A stretch of 64,000 bases of DNA, from positions 4,774,501-4,838,500 of the forward strand of contig NZ_CP040094.1 of the NCBI RefSeq assembly GCF_013343235.1. Direction: 5' to 3'. Below the pieces are notes generated by a model, which saw nothing but the letters and a program-made list of their open reading frames with translations, was not told the DNA's origin and made no database searches. This document shows positions 18,028-27,354 of this stretch, in pieces; position 1 is the stretch's first letter, and every line of letters starts with the position of its first letter. This stretch comes from Nostoc sp. TCL240-02 (GTDB lineage: Bacteria > Cyanobacteriota > Cyanobacteriia > Cyanobacteriales > Nostocaceae). A program made the translations under genes and the position numbers.

Positions 18028-18498
18028 ATGAAATTAGTAACAAAGCACCCGTCTATTATATTTGGCGTATGTTCTGTGTTTATCATTTTCTCTATAATTC
18101 TTGACTCTGTAGCGAAAGCTCAGGAACAATCAGCTTGTCCATCGGGACAAGTTAGGGATTCAACTAGTTTGTGTAATTCTAGTAGTCAAGGGCAAGAGTC
18201 AGGAATTATGGCGAATGCTGAAGAATTTTTCCGAAGTGGGCGTAATTTTGATAGACAAGGACAGTCTCAACAGGCAATTGCTGAATACACGCGAGCAATC
18301 GAGCTTGATCCTAACTATGCTGCTGCTTACTTTTTTCGAGGTAATGCTCTGGCTTTAGAAGGACAACCACAAAAAGGGATTGAAGATTCCGAGAAGGCTG
18401 CTTCTATCTACAATTCCAGAGGAGAATCACAATGGGCAGAGGCAATGCTACAACTTGCAGATACTATTCGGAGAGGCATTCAAGAGGGTGAATTTTGA
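18028..18498 (+). CDS. exported TPR-repeat protein
   Basis: 156 residues from ATG 18028, with a GGAG ribosome-binding site about 8 bases upstream (TTAGGAGTAATCTAAAATG). An N-terminal hydrophobic segment (PSIIFGVCSVFIIFSIILDS, ending VAKAQEQ) is a signal peptide. Residues 60-150 hold about two tetratricopeptide repeats (AIAEYTRAIELDPNYAAAYF, FRGNALALEGQPQKGIEDSE). TPRs mediate protein binding, so a periplasmic adaptor role is likely. It is the last gene of the 17.0-18.5 kb cluster and is followed by a hairpin terminator. Confidence 0.65.
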   Translation: MKLVTKHPSIIFGVCSVFIIFSIILDSVAKAQEQSACPSGQVRDSTSLCNSSSQGQESGIMANAEEFFRSGRNFDRQGQSQQAIAEYTRAIELDPNYAAAYFFRGNALALEGQPQKGIEDSEKAASIYNSRGESQWAEAMLQLADTIRRGIQEGEF

Positions 18499-18575
18499 CG
18501 TATGGTAGCAGAAATATCGTCTTGATCGCCAACACTATAATTTCACAATTTTGAAAATAAGGAAAATTTGCATCT

Positions 18576-18608
18576 ATTTGCCGAATAAAGCTTAATTATT
18601 CGGCAAAT
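18576..18608. terminator. bidirectional intrinsic terminator
   Basis: ATTTGCCGAATAA (18576-18588) and TTATTCGGCAAAT (18596-18608) form a perfect 13-bp stem. A T-rich stretch follows on the plus strand (TTTTGC) and an A/T-rich stretch precedes it, so it can end both the plus-strand TPR cluster and the convergent minus-strand acetyltransferase-like gene. Confidence 0.75.
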
Positions 18609-18634
18609 TTTGCTATAAAATTAGTTCCTTTTCC

Positions 18635-19816
18635 TCAAGCATTTTTATCACTAAATGGCAACTCTGCATTAATCGCCTCAATCTCTTGCTGTTCGAGTTG
18701 ATTCACTTCCTTAATATAGGGACGGATAATTTGCCCTAAACGATTGTTGTAAAAACGGTGCAAACTATGATTGGGCATAGCAGGGAAACCGCGCCGTTTT
18801 TTGTGGCGGCCACCTGCGCCAGGATCAAAAATTTGGATTCCGTTAGCGATCGCCCACTCAATGGGTGCATAATAGCAAGCATCAAAATGTAAGCAATCTA
18901 TTTCTTGGAAACTTCCCCAATAACGTCCATAGAGTTTGTCACCTTTAAACAAACAAAAGGACATTCCTAAAGGATGAGAATTATCTTCTTCGCTATATGC
19001 GGCGACAAACAAGACTCGATGGCGATAATCGGTGTTTAGCTGCTCAAAAAACCTCTGTGTGAGATACTTGCTACCCCACCAGCCAAATTTATCACAGGTG
19101 TCAGCATAAAACTGGTACATCAAAGGAAATAAAGAGTAGGGAATTTCATCGCCACTCAGAGGTTGCAATCTTAACCCTGCTTTCTCTACAGCTTTGCGTT
19201 CCCGCTTAATATTGCGGCGCTGATTGGCGTTAAACACTTTCAAGTAGTCATCAAAAGTTTTAAAGCCAGCATTTTCCCAGACGTAGCTGTGGTGCAGCCA
19301 AGTTGTAAAGCCATGCCGTTCCAGCATCGGCCGCCATTGGGGATCGACATAGAGAAAATGACATCCAGAAATCCGATTTTTGGAGCAGAAAGTGTCAATT
19401 TCATGCACCATCATTGCGGTGATTTCGTCTTCGTCTTCTCCTGGGGCGATTAAAAAGCGATAACCTTCAGCTGGGGTAAATGGTGTCATACCCAGCAATT
19501 TTGGGTAATATTGAACTCCGATGCGATCGGCTAACTCTGCCCATTGGTGATCGAATACAAATTCACCAGAACTATGTCCTTTGAGATAAAGTGGCGCAGC
19601 GGCAATCAGCGTTCTATCCCGCCACAAGGTCAAGTGATTTGGCAACCAACCAGCTTTTGCAGTAGCACTCTGGGAGGTTTCGAGATTATTCAGCCACTCC
19701 CATTCTAAAAATGGCGTTTTGAGTGGCATTGCCAAAGCATTCCAGGCATCTTGGGGTACTTCAGCGATTTTGTTCGTCCAAACGACAGAATAGCGAGGCT
19801 TAAGTTGTTCCACCAT
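18635..19816 (-). CDS. peptidogalycan-biosynthesis / GNAT-like acyltransferase (DUF482 family)
   Basis: I start at ATG 19816 (MVEQLKPRYSVVWTNKIAEV, 393 residues); codons further upstream are translated low-complexity repeat and not real protein. The protein shows PFLEWEWLNNLETSQSA, LYLKGHSSGEFVFDHQWAEL, NANQRRNIKRERKAVEKAGL, and a C-terminal GNAT-like half (GMSFCLFKGDKLYGRYWGSF, HFDACYYAPIEWAIANGIQI, FDPGAGGRHKKRRGFPAMPN). This is the conserved set of the FemAB-related DUF482 family, whose members are annotated as acyltransferases; the true substrate is not known. Its 5' flank is the GGGGACAA tandem tract that is part of a long inverted repeat. Confidence 0.72.
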   Translation of the reverse strand: MVEQLKPRYSVVWTNKIAEVPQDAWNALAMPLKTPFLEWEWLNNLETSQSATAKAGWLPNHLTLWRDRTLIAAAPLYLKGHSSGEFVFDHQWAELADRIGVQYYPKLLGMTPFTPAEGYRFLIAPGEDEDEITAMMVHEIDTFCSKNRISGCHFLYVDPQWRPMLERHGFTTWLHHSYVWENAGFKTFDDYLKVFNANQRRNIKRERKAVEKAGLRLQPLSGDEIPYSLFPLMYQFYADTCDKFGWWGSKYLTQRFFEQLNTDYRHRVLFVAAYSEEDNSHPLGMSFCLFKGDKLYGRYWGSFQEIDCLHFDACYYAPIEWAIANGIQIFDPGAGGRHKKRRGFPAMPNHSLHRFYNNRLGQIIRPYIKEVNQLEQQEIEAINAELPFSDKNA

Positions 19817-19824
19817 ATTAGGGG

Positions 19825-20023
19825 GCAGGGGGCAGGGGGAGTAGGGGGCAGGGGTCAAGGGGACAAGGGGACAAGGGGACAAGGGGGGCAAGGGGACAAG
19901 GGGACAAGGGGGAATTATTGAATAAGTCTCTCCCTTGTCTCCCCCCTCTTCCTTGTCTACCTTGTCTCTTCTTCATGCCCAATTCCCAATTCCCAATTCC
20001 CAATATTCAATAACTTAACTTAG
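19825..20023 (-). repeat. low-complexity GGGGACAA tract plus right copy of the long inverted repeat
   Basis: From 19825 to about 19910 the plus strand is a run of GGGGACAA/GGGGCAG units. From 19905 to 20023 it is the inverted partner of 14421-14535, with one additional ATTGGGA unit and a short insertion compared with the left copy. Confidence 0.8.
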
Positions 20024-20029
20024 CGTAAT

Positions 20030-20773
20030 CTAATCTGTTAGTCGTTGCAGGCGATAGTGCAAAAACACTTCTTGCTCAACAGTCTGAACTTCTAAAAGTT
20101 GCAACTTGGGAGCTAAATCAGGTAAAAAACCTTTCCCTTCTACGGGTGTGGGGGCGGTACTACCACCTAAAATCAGGGGACAGACAGTGAGCCATAATTC
20201 ATCGATTAAATCTAAGTCCAGCAGGGAAGCGACTAATTTGCCTCCACCCAAAACGACCAACCGTGTTATATCTATATTGGCTAGATGCTTCAAAGCTGCG
20301 GGAATGTCTATTTCTCCCGTTGGTGTTTCAAAAACCAGAATCTGCTCAAATTCTGGAGGACACTCTTGTGTTCCGTCTCCCAAAGTTGAAGGAAGCGTCT
20401 GTAAACAACGTCCTTTCCATAAAAGTGTTCCCAGTGTTGTCGTGAGTAGCCAGCGTCTAACTGGTTGCTTAAAAAAGTTAATTTCCGGATTGAGGTTTCC
20501 AGAGTGTGTAGTCACTATATGAACTGGCTGCGGAGGCTTCCCTTCTTGTGCCCGAAGTCGCACTAGAGTTGGATCTGATACAGTAAGTGTCGTTCCATAA
20601 GCCCGGAGAGTACCAGCACCGAATAACACCGCATCAGAGGCAGCGATTTGTTTTTCTAGATGTGCTTTATCAACCCTTGAGCCAAACCGAGCAGGCGATC
20701 GCCTAAAATCTGCTATCTTGCCATCTGCACTCATTGCTAAAACAACTGTAGTATGAGGACGATGTTGCAACAT
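20030..20773 (-). CDS. RibD C-terminal-type reductase (riboflavin-specific reductase family)
   Basis: 247 residues from ATG 20773. The fold matches the reductase half of RibD and the dihydrofolate-reductase-like superfamily: TTVVLAMSADGKIADFRRSP, ASDAVLFGAGTLRAYGTTL, RLVVLGGGKLVASLLDLDLI and DELWLTVCPLILGGSTAPTP. The cytidine-deaminase half of bifunctional RibD is absent. RibD reductases reduce the ribose of the aminouracil intermediate in riboflavin biosynthesis with NADPH, so a stand-alone version would work with a separate deaminase. The substrate is inferred. No other rib gene is adjacent. Confidence 0.8.
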   Translation of the reverse strand: MLQHRPHTTVVLAMSADGKIADFRRSPARFGSRVDKAHLEKQIAASDAVLFGAGTLRAYGTTLTVSDPTLVRLRAQEGKPPQPVHIVTTHSGNLNPEINFFKQPVRRWLLTTTLGTLLWKGRCLQTLPSTLGDGTQECPPEFEQILVFETPTGEIDIPAALKHLANIDITRLVVLGGGKLVASLLDLDLIDELWLTVCPLILGGSTAPTPVEGKGFLPDLAPKLQLLEVQTVEQEVFLHYRLQRLTD

Positions 20774-21068
20774 TAAATTGATTTGATAGTTGGAATATTT
20801 TCTTTGTTTGTATGTAGATTCTCAAAAAAAATCCATGCCTGCAAGTTATTTATTTACAATTTTACCACTGTATTTATATGCAACACAAACCACTTTTACA
20901 TTTAGCATATATGAGTTTTGGTATACCACGTTTCTTTTTGAATGATAGCAATTTGTTATTTTTAAACATTGAAAATAAAATTCTGATAATTTAATAAAAT
21001 GTCTCATCTAGCCAGTCTAATTACATATCTTTGCTGTTGTGGTTTGCAGATGCAAAGTGAGACACTCG

Positions 21069-23198
21069 ATGACTAATTCCCGCCAATCTTCCTTTCGTCG
21101 AATTTTAGTAACGAGAATATTGCTGCTGTTCGTTCCAGTTTTACTTATAGGCGAGATTGTAGCCTTGAATAAGGCACGTTCTAGCATATTGGGAACTGCG
21201 CGTCAAAATTTAACAGAAAGCGCCATTAGTAAAGGGGAGAGAATTGGCGATGCGATCGCAATCTTAAAAGCTAATTTGCTGAGTGTAAGTAAAACAACGG
21301 TGATTCCGTCTGGTTCGCCTATACAAGAGCAAGAAATTCTCACGCAGCTAAAGCAACAACTGCCAGTCAATATTGAGTGCATCCAATTAACGGATCTCCT
21401 AAATCAAAAAATAATTGCCAGTAGCTGTGGGGATCAAGCGATTGGAGAATTGAGGTTCCCTTTGCCTAGTGATGGAATTGATGTCAAAACAATCTTCCCG
21501 CCAAAGGCAGGAATGACTGGAAAAAGAAACGCACAAAATCAATTACAATTAGTTTTATCCGCACCAGTCTCAGATAGCCGAAAAAATTTAGTTTACAGCT
21601 TAAGTATCCAGTCTGCATTGTACCAACAAACCAGAAATCCACCGGGATCGCTTACAGGCGCGATGGTAGTTATTGCTGAAAATGGCACAATTTTGGCACA
21701 TCCATTTACAGACTGGGTGGGAAGTAACATTGATCAACATCCAAATGCTTCCCAACTCAAGAGCATAATTAAAAATGCCCTTGCAGGACGAAACGATTCG
21801 ATAAATTTGTCTTTTAAAGAGGGAAACGAATTAGTAGCTGGCTATACGGCTATTGCAAATCCACTTACCCAAGAGCAGCAGCAAAAATGGATAGTCTTAG
21901 CTGTTACTAGTGTCGATAATGCGCTTTTTGGTTTAGAAGAAATCAAACTAATTCTTATTGTTTTGACCGTTGGTTTGATTGGTGCAAGTTTGTTAGCATC
22001 TCTATATCTAGCTCCTTACTTGGCACGTCCTGTAGAAGAATTGCGAGACTACGCTCTCAATATTCACTCTCACCACGCCGCACAACCAGTTCCCCACAAT
22101 TTCCAAATTCGGGAATTCAATCAACTGGCCCAAGCATTAGACCAAATGGTAGAAAGGCTCAAAGCTGGGGCAGAAGAATTAGAAATAGCTTGGAAAGAAG
22201 CAAAAAACGCTAACCAGATTAAAAGCCAATTTTTGGCTACGACTTCCCATGAATTGAGAAACCCATTACATACTATTATTAACTGCATTCGCGTGGTTGA
22301 AGATGGTTTATGTGATAGCCGTGAAGAAGAAATGGAATTCCTCAAACGTGCCAATGAAACAACGATTCATTTGCTAAATATTATTAATGATTTACTCGAC
22401 ATTTCTAAAATCGAAGCGGGTAAGCTTTCTGTAGTTATCACACCTCTCGATCTCCGACAAATATTGCTAGAGGTGATTAATTTACAATCAGTTAATGTTC
22501 AACAAAAGGGCTTGCAATTAAAATGCGAGTTAGAGCCTCAACCGATACCAATTAAGGCAGACGCGGCAAAACTAAAGCAGGTGCTGATTAATGTTATTGG
22601 CAACGCTACTAAGTTCACCGACACAGGAAGCATCACCATTGCTACAGAAATTCAATCTAGTAATGGTAAATCTCAAGTAGTGGTAATAGTTAAAGATACA
22701 GGTATTGGCATTGATCCTAATCAACAGCATAAACTATTTCGCCCCTTTGTCATGGTGAATGGCACAACTGCGCGCCAGTTTGAAGGGACTGGACTAGGAC
22801 TCGCAATCTCACGAAACTTAATCGAACTTATGGGAGGCAGCATTACTCTTGAGAGTACGGGACTTCATCAAGGTACAACACTAAAGATTACCTTACCCTT
22901 GATTGATATCTCGCTGTTACCTGTTGACAACAAAGAAGAAAAAGTCGGGAATCTGGGATTTTCCTCTGGAAATAAGGGGGTAAAAGTAAGCCAATACTCT
23001 AGCCTACAGCAGTCTGGGGGAAGCCCCTCTTTGGGGAGCAGCAAATCTGTAAAAGCAGGGGTAGACAAAGAGAAGTCGATGAAATTCCAGGTGTTACTTG
23101 GGAACGAGACTTACGAGATTAGTTTTTCGCCGCAGCAAACTATCTTGGTAAGTATTCCAAAAACAGAAGTTTATGCAAATGGGACTTCTGAAAGGTAA
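21069..23198 (+). CDS. membrane sensor histidine kinase (sensor-HAMP-HisKA-HATPase)
   Basis: I start at ATG 21069 (709 residues). TM1 is near 11-31 (ILVTRILLLFVPVLLIGEIV) and TM2 near 293-313. Between them lies a dCache-like extracytoplasmic sensor region (about 35-285), with the GAMVVIAENGTILAHPF strand typical of Cache folds. A HAMP domain follows (316-370), then a coiled coil, and HisKA with H394 in FLATTSHELRNPLHTIIN. The HATPase_c boxes are N (LINVIGNATKFTDTGSI), G1 (VKDTGIGIDP) and G2 (EGTGLGLAISRNLIELMGGS). An unusual 90-residue tail (SGGSPSLGSSKSV, then MKFQVLLGNETYEISFSPQQ) follows the kinase core. No response regulator is adjacent, so it is an orphan kinase. Confidence 0.88.
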   Translation: MTNSRQSSFRRILVTRILLLFVPVLLIGEIVALNKARSSILGTARQNLTESAISKGERIGDAIAILKANLLSVSKTTVIPSGSPIQEQEILTQLKQQLPVNIECIQLTDLLNQKIIASSCGDQAIGELRFPLPSDGIDVKTIFPPKAGMTGKRNAQNQLQLVLSAPVSDSRKNLVYSLSIQSALYQQTRNPPGSLTGAMVVIAENGTILAHPFTDWVGSNIDQHPNASQLKSIIKNALAGRNDSINLSFKEGNELVAGYTAIANPLTQEQQQKWIVLAVTSVDNALFGLEEIKLILIVLTVGLIGASLLASLYLAPYLARPVEELRDYALNIHSHHAAQPVPHNFQIREFNQLAQALDQMVERLKAGAEELEIAWKEAKNANQIKSQFLATTSHELRNPLHTIINCIRVVEDGLCDSREEEMEFLKRANETTIHLLNIINDLLDISKIEAGKLSVVITPLDLRQILLEVINLQSVNVQQKGLQLKCELEPQPIPIKADAAKLKQVLINVIGNATKFTDTGSITIATEIQSSNGKSQVVVIVKDTGIGIDPNQQHKLFRPFVMVNGTTARQFEGTGLGLAISRNLIELMGGSITLESTGLHQGTTLKITLPLIDISLLPVDNKEEKVGNLGFSSGNKGVKVSQYSSLQQSGGSPSLGSSKSVKAGVDKEKSMKFQVLLGNETYEISFSPQQTILVSIPKTEVYANGTSER

Positions 23199-23259
23199 TT
23201 TTTACTAGACTCTAATTCAAAATTCAAAAAAAATAAATTGGAATCCTCACTCCTAACGG

Positions 23260-24510
23260 TTATGGTTTTGGCCCTAATTTAGAAGTGTTACTAAATAGCC
23301 AAGACACAAGATTAGGAATTGTAGCAGCCCCAAAAGAAAACAGCGCAATAATTGCATCACGAGGTAAAACACCATCTAACCAGCTACCCTGCATTTGAGA
23401 AACTGGAAAATCTGGATCTAGACCGATTTGAATCTTTTTAGTTTTCCCAGAAAAGCGAGCTTCTATACCCTTTTTAGGGACAATTTCCAGATGGCGTATT
23501 TTTTGAATGTTTAGAGGAGTATCAGCGTCTTCTCCCATAAGAAACTGGTTTTGCTTAATATCCCGCTCCTGTTCTGCCATGCGGATTTTGCCTTCTACAA
23601 TAGTAGAAATCTTTAAATCGTCTTTGGAATCTTTACCAGGTTTATCTACATATATAAATTTAACATTTTCGGTTTTTATCTCTTCTCTAAACCATTGTTC
23701 TGATTCATATTTGGGAGGTTTGGCTAGGGTAATATAAATATTGGTATTTTGCGCGATTTCTAAATTAAGTTTTTTATTATTTGGATTGACAATAAATTCT
23801 AGCTGTATTTGGTTATCTGGCTGATTTGGTAATTTTAAATCTGGTAATTCATAACCTTCTATTATAACCTTGATTGGTTGTTCACCTAAATATAAATCTA
23901 ATGTATTTGGGCTGATTTTTTGCTTCAAATTAGAGTTTTGTTGTAGAGAAAAAGCAAGCTGATTGCGATAAAAGTCATAACTGAGCCCAGCTATTTTTGT
24001 ATTTGGTTGGAGCCGTAGTTCTTCAACGCTGATTTCACTTGTGTCTTGAGGATTAGCCGGGGCAATAATCCATCGACTCTCGCTGTCTTTAAGCTGAATT
24101 TTTAATGAGTCTAACTGATTAAGTTGGGGCAAAGTTTCACTTTGAAAATTACCTGTAAAAGTTATGGTTTGCCTGCCTTTATTTTCTAGTTCATTGATGC
24201 CTTGAATATTTTTAAGAAAGAGTTTAGATTCTTCACCGATATAGGTAAAAGCCATTTCTTGAGAAATGATATTACCTTCAAATGTATGTGTGCTAGGTAC
24301 AATAGCGGCAAAGCTGACGATAGTCAAAAACAAAAGTAACAGCAACACCAACAATAAATTTTTATGGTTTGCAATGGTTCTTAATAAGCGCTTCAGGGCT
24401 AAAGTGCTGACTGCAAACCACGCAACTAGATAACTTTTCAGAAAATTTAACCATTGGCGAATCTTGATGAAGTCGGGAAATTTTTGTTTGGTTTTTTGCC
24501 GAGATGCCAT
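23260..24510 (-). CDS. membrane-anchored protein of unknown function
   Basis: 416 residues from ATG 24510. A basic N-terminus precedes a strong helix at about 51-72 (NLLLVLLLLLFLTIVSFAAI), then a large beta-rich extracytoplasmic domain (NIISQEMAFTYIGEESKLFL, GRQTITFTGNF, TISVEELRL-like strands) and a second hydrophobic segment near the C-terminus (DGVLPRDAIIALFSFGAATI). The start lies three bases downstream of the stop of the 24514-25236 gene, so the two are translationally coupled. I recognise no family. The pair sits downstream of the TPR-protease gene on the same strand, which suggests a shared envelope-related role. Confidence 0.6.
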   Translation of the reverse strand: MASRQKTKQKFPDFIKIRQWLNFLKSYLVAWFAVSTLALKRLLRTIANHKNLLLVLLLLLFLTIVSFAAIVPSTHTFEGNIISQEMAFTYIGEESKLFLKNIQGINELENKGRQTITFTGNFQSETLPQLNQLDSLKIQLKDSESRWIIAPANPQDTSEISVEELRLQPNTKIAGLSYDFYRNQLAFSLQQNSNLKQKISPNTLDLYLGEQPIKVIIEGYELPDLKLPNQPDNQIQLEFIVNPNNKKLNLEIAQNTNIYITLAKPPKYESEQWFREEIKTENVKFIYVDKPGKDSKDDLKISTIVEGKIRMAEQERDIKQNQFLMGEDADTPLNIQKIRHLEIVPKKGIEARFSGKTKKIQIGLDPDFPVSQMQGSWLDGVLPRDAIIALFSFGAATIPNLVSWLFSNTSKLGPKP

Positions 24511-24513
24511 GAT

Positions 24514-25236
24514 TTATCTCAACCAATTTGGGTTATGTTCAAATACTATTCGCCTTTCGATGCGATCGCTAGGTTCATTTCTTCGTTCAATATTAGCAAC
24601 ATAGTGCAGTTCATAGCGCCCAGATGGGGCATTGCCATCCCAGGTAAAAATAGTTTCACCCTTTTTCGGGTTAGGGCGAGAAGTGCTATAGATTGCTGGT
24701 TTATCTTTAGAGAGGATTTCAAAGGTAGTAAACCTCACTCGGTCTTGAGAATAAAACACGAATTCATACTTACCCGAACTTTGCCCCACAATGACTGGAA
24801 CATATACAGGCTGCGAGCCAAGGTTATAGGATGCCACTGCGCGAAGGCTATTAGCTGGTATGTTTTTCTGCCTAAGAACGTAAGTATCCCAGCTAAAGCT
24901 GAAACGCGAACCATTATTAGACAAGAACAAGTCATCCATTTGATAGTGATAATTATCTCCCAAGGATTTCACTATTACTTGAGGATTTTTACCACCACTG
25001 ATGCGGGGAATTTGCACCGTGAGGGTTTTGCCAAAACTGGTTAGGTTTCGGGTAGCAATAGAAATCAGGTTCAAGCTATTGCCGCTTAATTGTTCTTCTT
25101 TGATGCCTTCGCAGCGATTGGGTGGTTTGCGCTGGATATAATCGGTAGATTTGGGGTTCCCTTCTGGGCAAGCAGCAGCAGGAAGATGGCTGACGCTGAG
25201 GATTAATAGGCTGGCAAGAATAATTTTATAATTCAT
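24514..25236 (-). CDS. exported protein of unknown function
   Basis: 240 residues from ATG 25236 (MNYKIILASLLILSVSHLPA, a signal peptide with cleavage after AAA or so). The mature part begins CPEGNPKSTDYIQRKPPNRC, giving two cysteines that could form a disulfide, and is beta-rich (LTVQIPRISGGKNPQVIVKS, YVPVIVGQSSGKYEFVFYSQ, GRYELHYVANI). No catalytic motif stands out. It lies 54 bases downstream of the TPR/trypsin-like protease and directly before the membrane protein at 24510, so these three form a probable operon. Function unknown. Confidence 0.6.
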   Translation of the reverse strand: MNYKIILASLLILSVSHLPAAACPEGNPKSTDYIQRKPPNRCEGIKEEQLSGNSLNLISIATRNLTSFGKTLTVQIPRISGGKNPQVIVKSLGDNYHYQMDDLFLSNNGSRFSFSWDTYVLRQKNIPANSLRAVASYNLGSQPVYVPVIVGQSSGKYEFVFYSQDRVRFTTFEILSKDKPAIYSTSRPNPKKGETIFTWDGNAPSGRYELHYVANIERRNEPSDRIERRIVFEHNPNWLR

Positions 25237-25290
25237 AGTTTGTTTAAGGTAAAGAAGGAGAGATGCAATTAATCGCGTCTGTACAAAAGG

Positions 25291-27351
25291 TTATTTAATG
25301 TTCCAAGTGGATAGTTGTTTCTGAATCTCAGACATCGGATAAGCCAAATCTCGGTTTTCGCCTTTTCTTGCAAAGACGATGCCTAAAAGCCGATTTTGCG
25401 AATCAATTACCGGACTGCCAGAATAACCGGGTTTGAGTGCAGCTTGAGATATTTCTAATCGCTGATTCTTATAGCTGATTTGTCCTGATTGCATAGACCA
25501 AGATTTATCTTCACCTCTTTGAGCAGAATGACCGATAATCCGAATGGGCATTTTCGGGGCGATCGCAGTTGAAGAGATAGATAAAGGCTGGATATCTTCT
25601 GGCAGTTTACCGCTAACTTCCAAAACGGCTAAATCGAGTTGTTCCTCAGAGGTCATTTTGAACAACTTGGCATCTCGCCGCATTCGCACTCGGTTGGATG
25701 GCGGTGAACTGAAAAATTCAACTTGGATATTTTTACCCTGTTCATTGCCATCAAAAATTACATGACGATTAGTGAGGATTAATGTGCGATCGCCTTCTCG
25801 CTTAATTACTACACCAGTGCCGATCTCTGTTCCCTGGCGATCGCTGTTAAAAAATTCCGCAGTGATGAGTACCACAGAACGCTTAAGGGTTACGGTTGGG
25901 TCATTCTTAGGCAACCATTGGCGATCGTCTTCTATGCTAGCTAGTTTATTCTGTTGCTCTGTCCATAAGCGCCGTGCTTCTCTATTGTTGTTACTGGAAT
26001 AGACAAAATTGGGGTCAATTTCTTCTGCATTGTCAAACTGTTCAATGGCTTCTTTTAGTTTCCCTTGCTCTTGGAATGCTAAACCTAAGCCATTATTAGC
26101 CATAGTATGAGCGCTGGCTGGGGTTACAGAATTATTATCTTCTGCTAATGTTAGGGCTTTTTGGAAGGCGGCAACTGCTGCATCTAATTTATTCTGGTCA
26201 CTCATCAGGGCAATGCCGAAATTGGTGTAAGCAACAGCCAAGTTGGGGTTGAGTTGAATTGCTTTTTGGTAAGCGACAACTGCTGCATCTAATTTCTTCT
26301 GCTCTTTCAGGGCATTGCCGAGATTGTTGTAAGCAGTAGCATAGTTGGGGTTGAGTTGAATTGCTTTTTCGTAGGCGGCAACTGCTGCATCTAATTTCTT
26401 CTGCTCTTTCAGGGCAACGCCGAGATTGTTGTAAGCATCAGGATCGTTGGGGTTGAATTGAATTGCTTTTTCGTAGGCGGCAACTGCTGCATCTAATTTC
26501 TTCTGGTCACTCAGGGCATTGCCGAGATTGTTGTAAGCATCAGGATCGTTGGGATTGAGTTGAATTGCTTTTTCGTAGGCGGCAACTGCTGCATCTAATT
26601 TCTTCTGGTCATTCAGGGCAACGCCGAGATTGTAGTAAGCAGTGGCAAAGTTGGGGTTGAGTTGAATTGCTTTTTCGTAGGCGGCAACTGCTGCATCTAA
26701 TTTCTTCTGCTCATACAGGGCATTGCCGAGATTGTAGTAAGCAGTAGCATAGTTGGGGTTGAGTTGAATTGCTTTTTCGTAGGCGGCAACTGCTGCATCT
26801 AATTTCTTCTGCTCATACAGGGCATTGCCGAGATTGTTGTAAGCATCAGGATCGTTGGGATTGAGTTGAATTGCTTTTTCGTAGGCGGTAACTGCTGCAT
26901 CTAATTTCTTCTGGTCACTCAGGGCAACGCCGAGATTGTAGTAAGCAATAGCTAAGTTAGGGTTGAGTTGAATCGCTTTTTGGTAAGATGCGATCGCTTC
27001 CTCTAATTTCCCTTGAGCATTTAGCACATAGCCTATACCAACGTAAGCTTCGGCATCATTAGGATTGAGTTGTAATGCTTTCTGGTGCGCTGCTAATGCT
27101 TCCTCTAGTTTTCCTTGTCGCCGCAAAGCATTACCCAAATTGTTATAAGCTTTGCCATTATTGGGTTCAACTTGTAAAACTTTACGCCAAATTGTCTCTG
27201 CTTGAGAATTATTACCCACCGATTCGGCAGCGTCGCCTTGTTTAAATAGCTGTTCAATATTGTTTTGAGCAACTACAAACTGGGGTGTGGTAGCCAGAAA
27301 TAGAGTTAAAAATAAAGTAGTAAATATACGGTTGTGCATAATCATGCTCAT
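25291..27351 (-). CDS. exported TPR-repeat protein with C-terminal trypsin-like serine protease domain
   Basis: 686 residues from ATG 27351 (an internal Met five residues later is equally possible). Signal peptide [20 protein letters not shown], then about 12 tetratricopeptide repeats of 34 residues (about 30-450). The central nine are nearly identical at DNA level ([19 protein letters not shown]). The C-terminus is a trypsin-2-like fold: a His in [12 protein letters not shown], an Asp in [13 protein letters not shown] and the serine in [20 protein letters not shown] form the catalytic triad. A periplasmic TPR-scaffolded protease is the likely role. The downstream genes 24514 and 23260 are in the same direction. 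A tandem-repeat open frame ends three bases before this start. Confidence 0.82.
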   Translation of the reverse strand: MSMIMHNRIFTTLFLTLFLATTPQFVVAQNNIEQLFKQGDAAESVGNNSQAETIWRKVLQVEPNNGKAYNNLGNALRRQGKLEEALAAHQKALQLNPNDAEAYVGIGYVLNAQGKLEEAIASYQKAIQLNPNLAIAYYNLGVALSDQKKLDAAVTAYEKAIQLNPNDPDAYNNLGNALYEQKKLDAAVAAYEKAIQLNPNYATAYYNLGNALYEQKKLDAAVAAYEKAIQLNPNFATAYYNLGVALNDQKKLDAAVAAYEKAIQLNPNDPDAYNNLGNALSDQKKLDAAVAAYEKAIQFNPNDPDAYNNLGVALKEQKKLDAAVAAYEKAIQLNPNYATAYNNLGNALKEQKKLDAAVVAYQKAIQLNPNLAVAYTNFGIALMSDQNKLDAAVAAFQKALTLAEDNNSVTPASAHTMANNGLGLAFQEQGKLKEAIEQFDNAEEIDPNFVYSSNNNREARRLWTEQQNKLASIEDDRQWLPKNDPTVTLKRSVVLITAEFFNSDRQGTEIGTGVVIKREGDRTLILTNRHVIFDGNEQGKNIQVEFFSSPPSNRVRMRRDAKLFKMTSEEQLDLAVLEVSGKLPEDIQPLSISSTAIAPKMPIRIIGHSAQRGEDKSWSMQSGQISYKNQRLEISQAALKPGYSGSPVIDSQNRLLGIVFARKGENRDLAYPMSEIQKQLSTWNIK

Positions 27352-27354
27352 ACG

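Noticed and set aside
24454..25044. 196-codon plus-strand frame
   Set aside because: Antisense of the exported protein gene at 24514-25236, which has a signal peptide and operon spacing; the plus frame has no motif.
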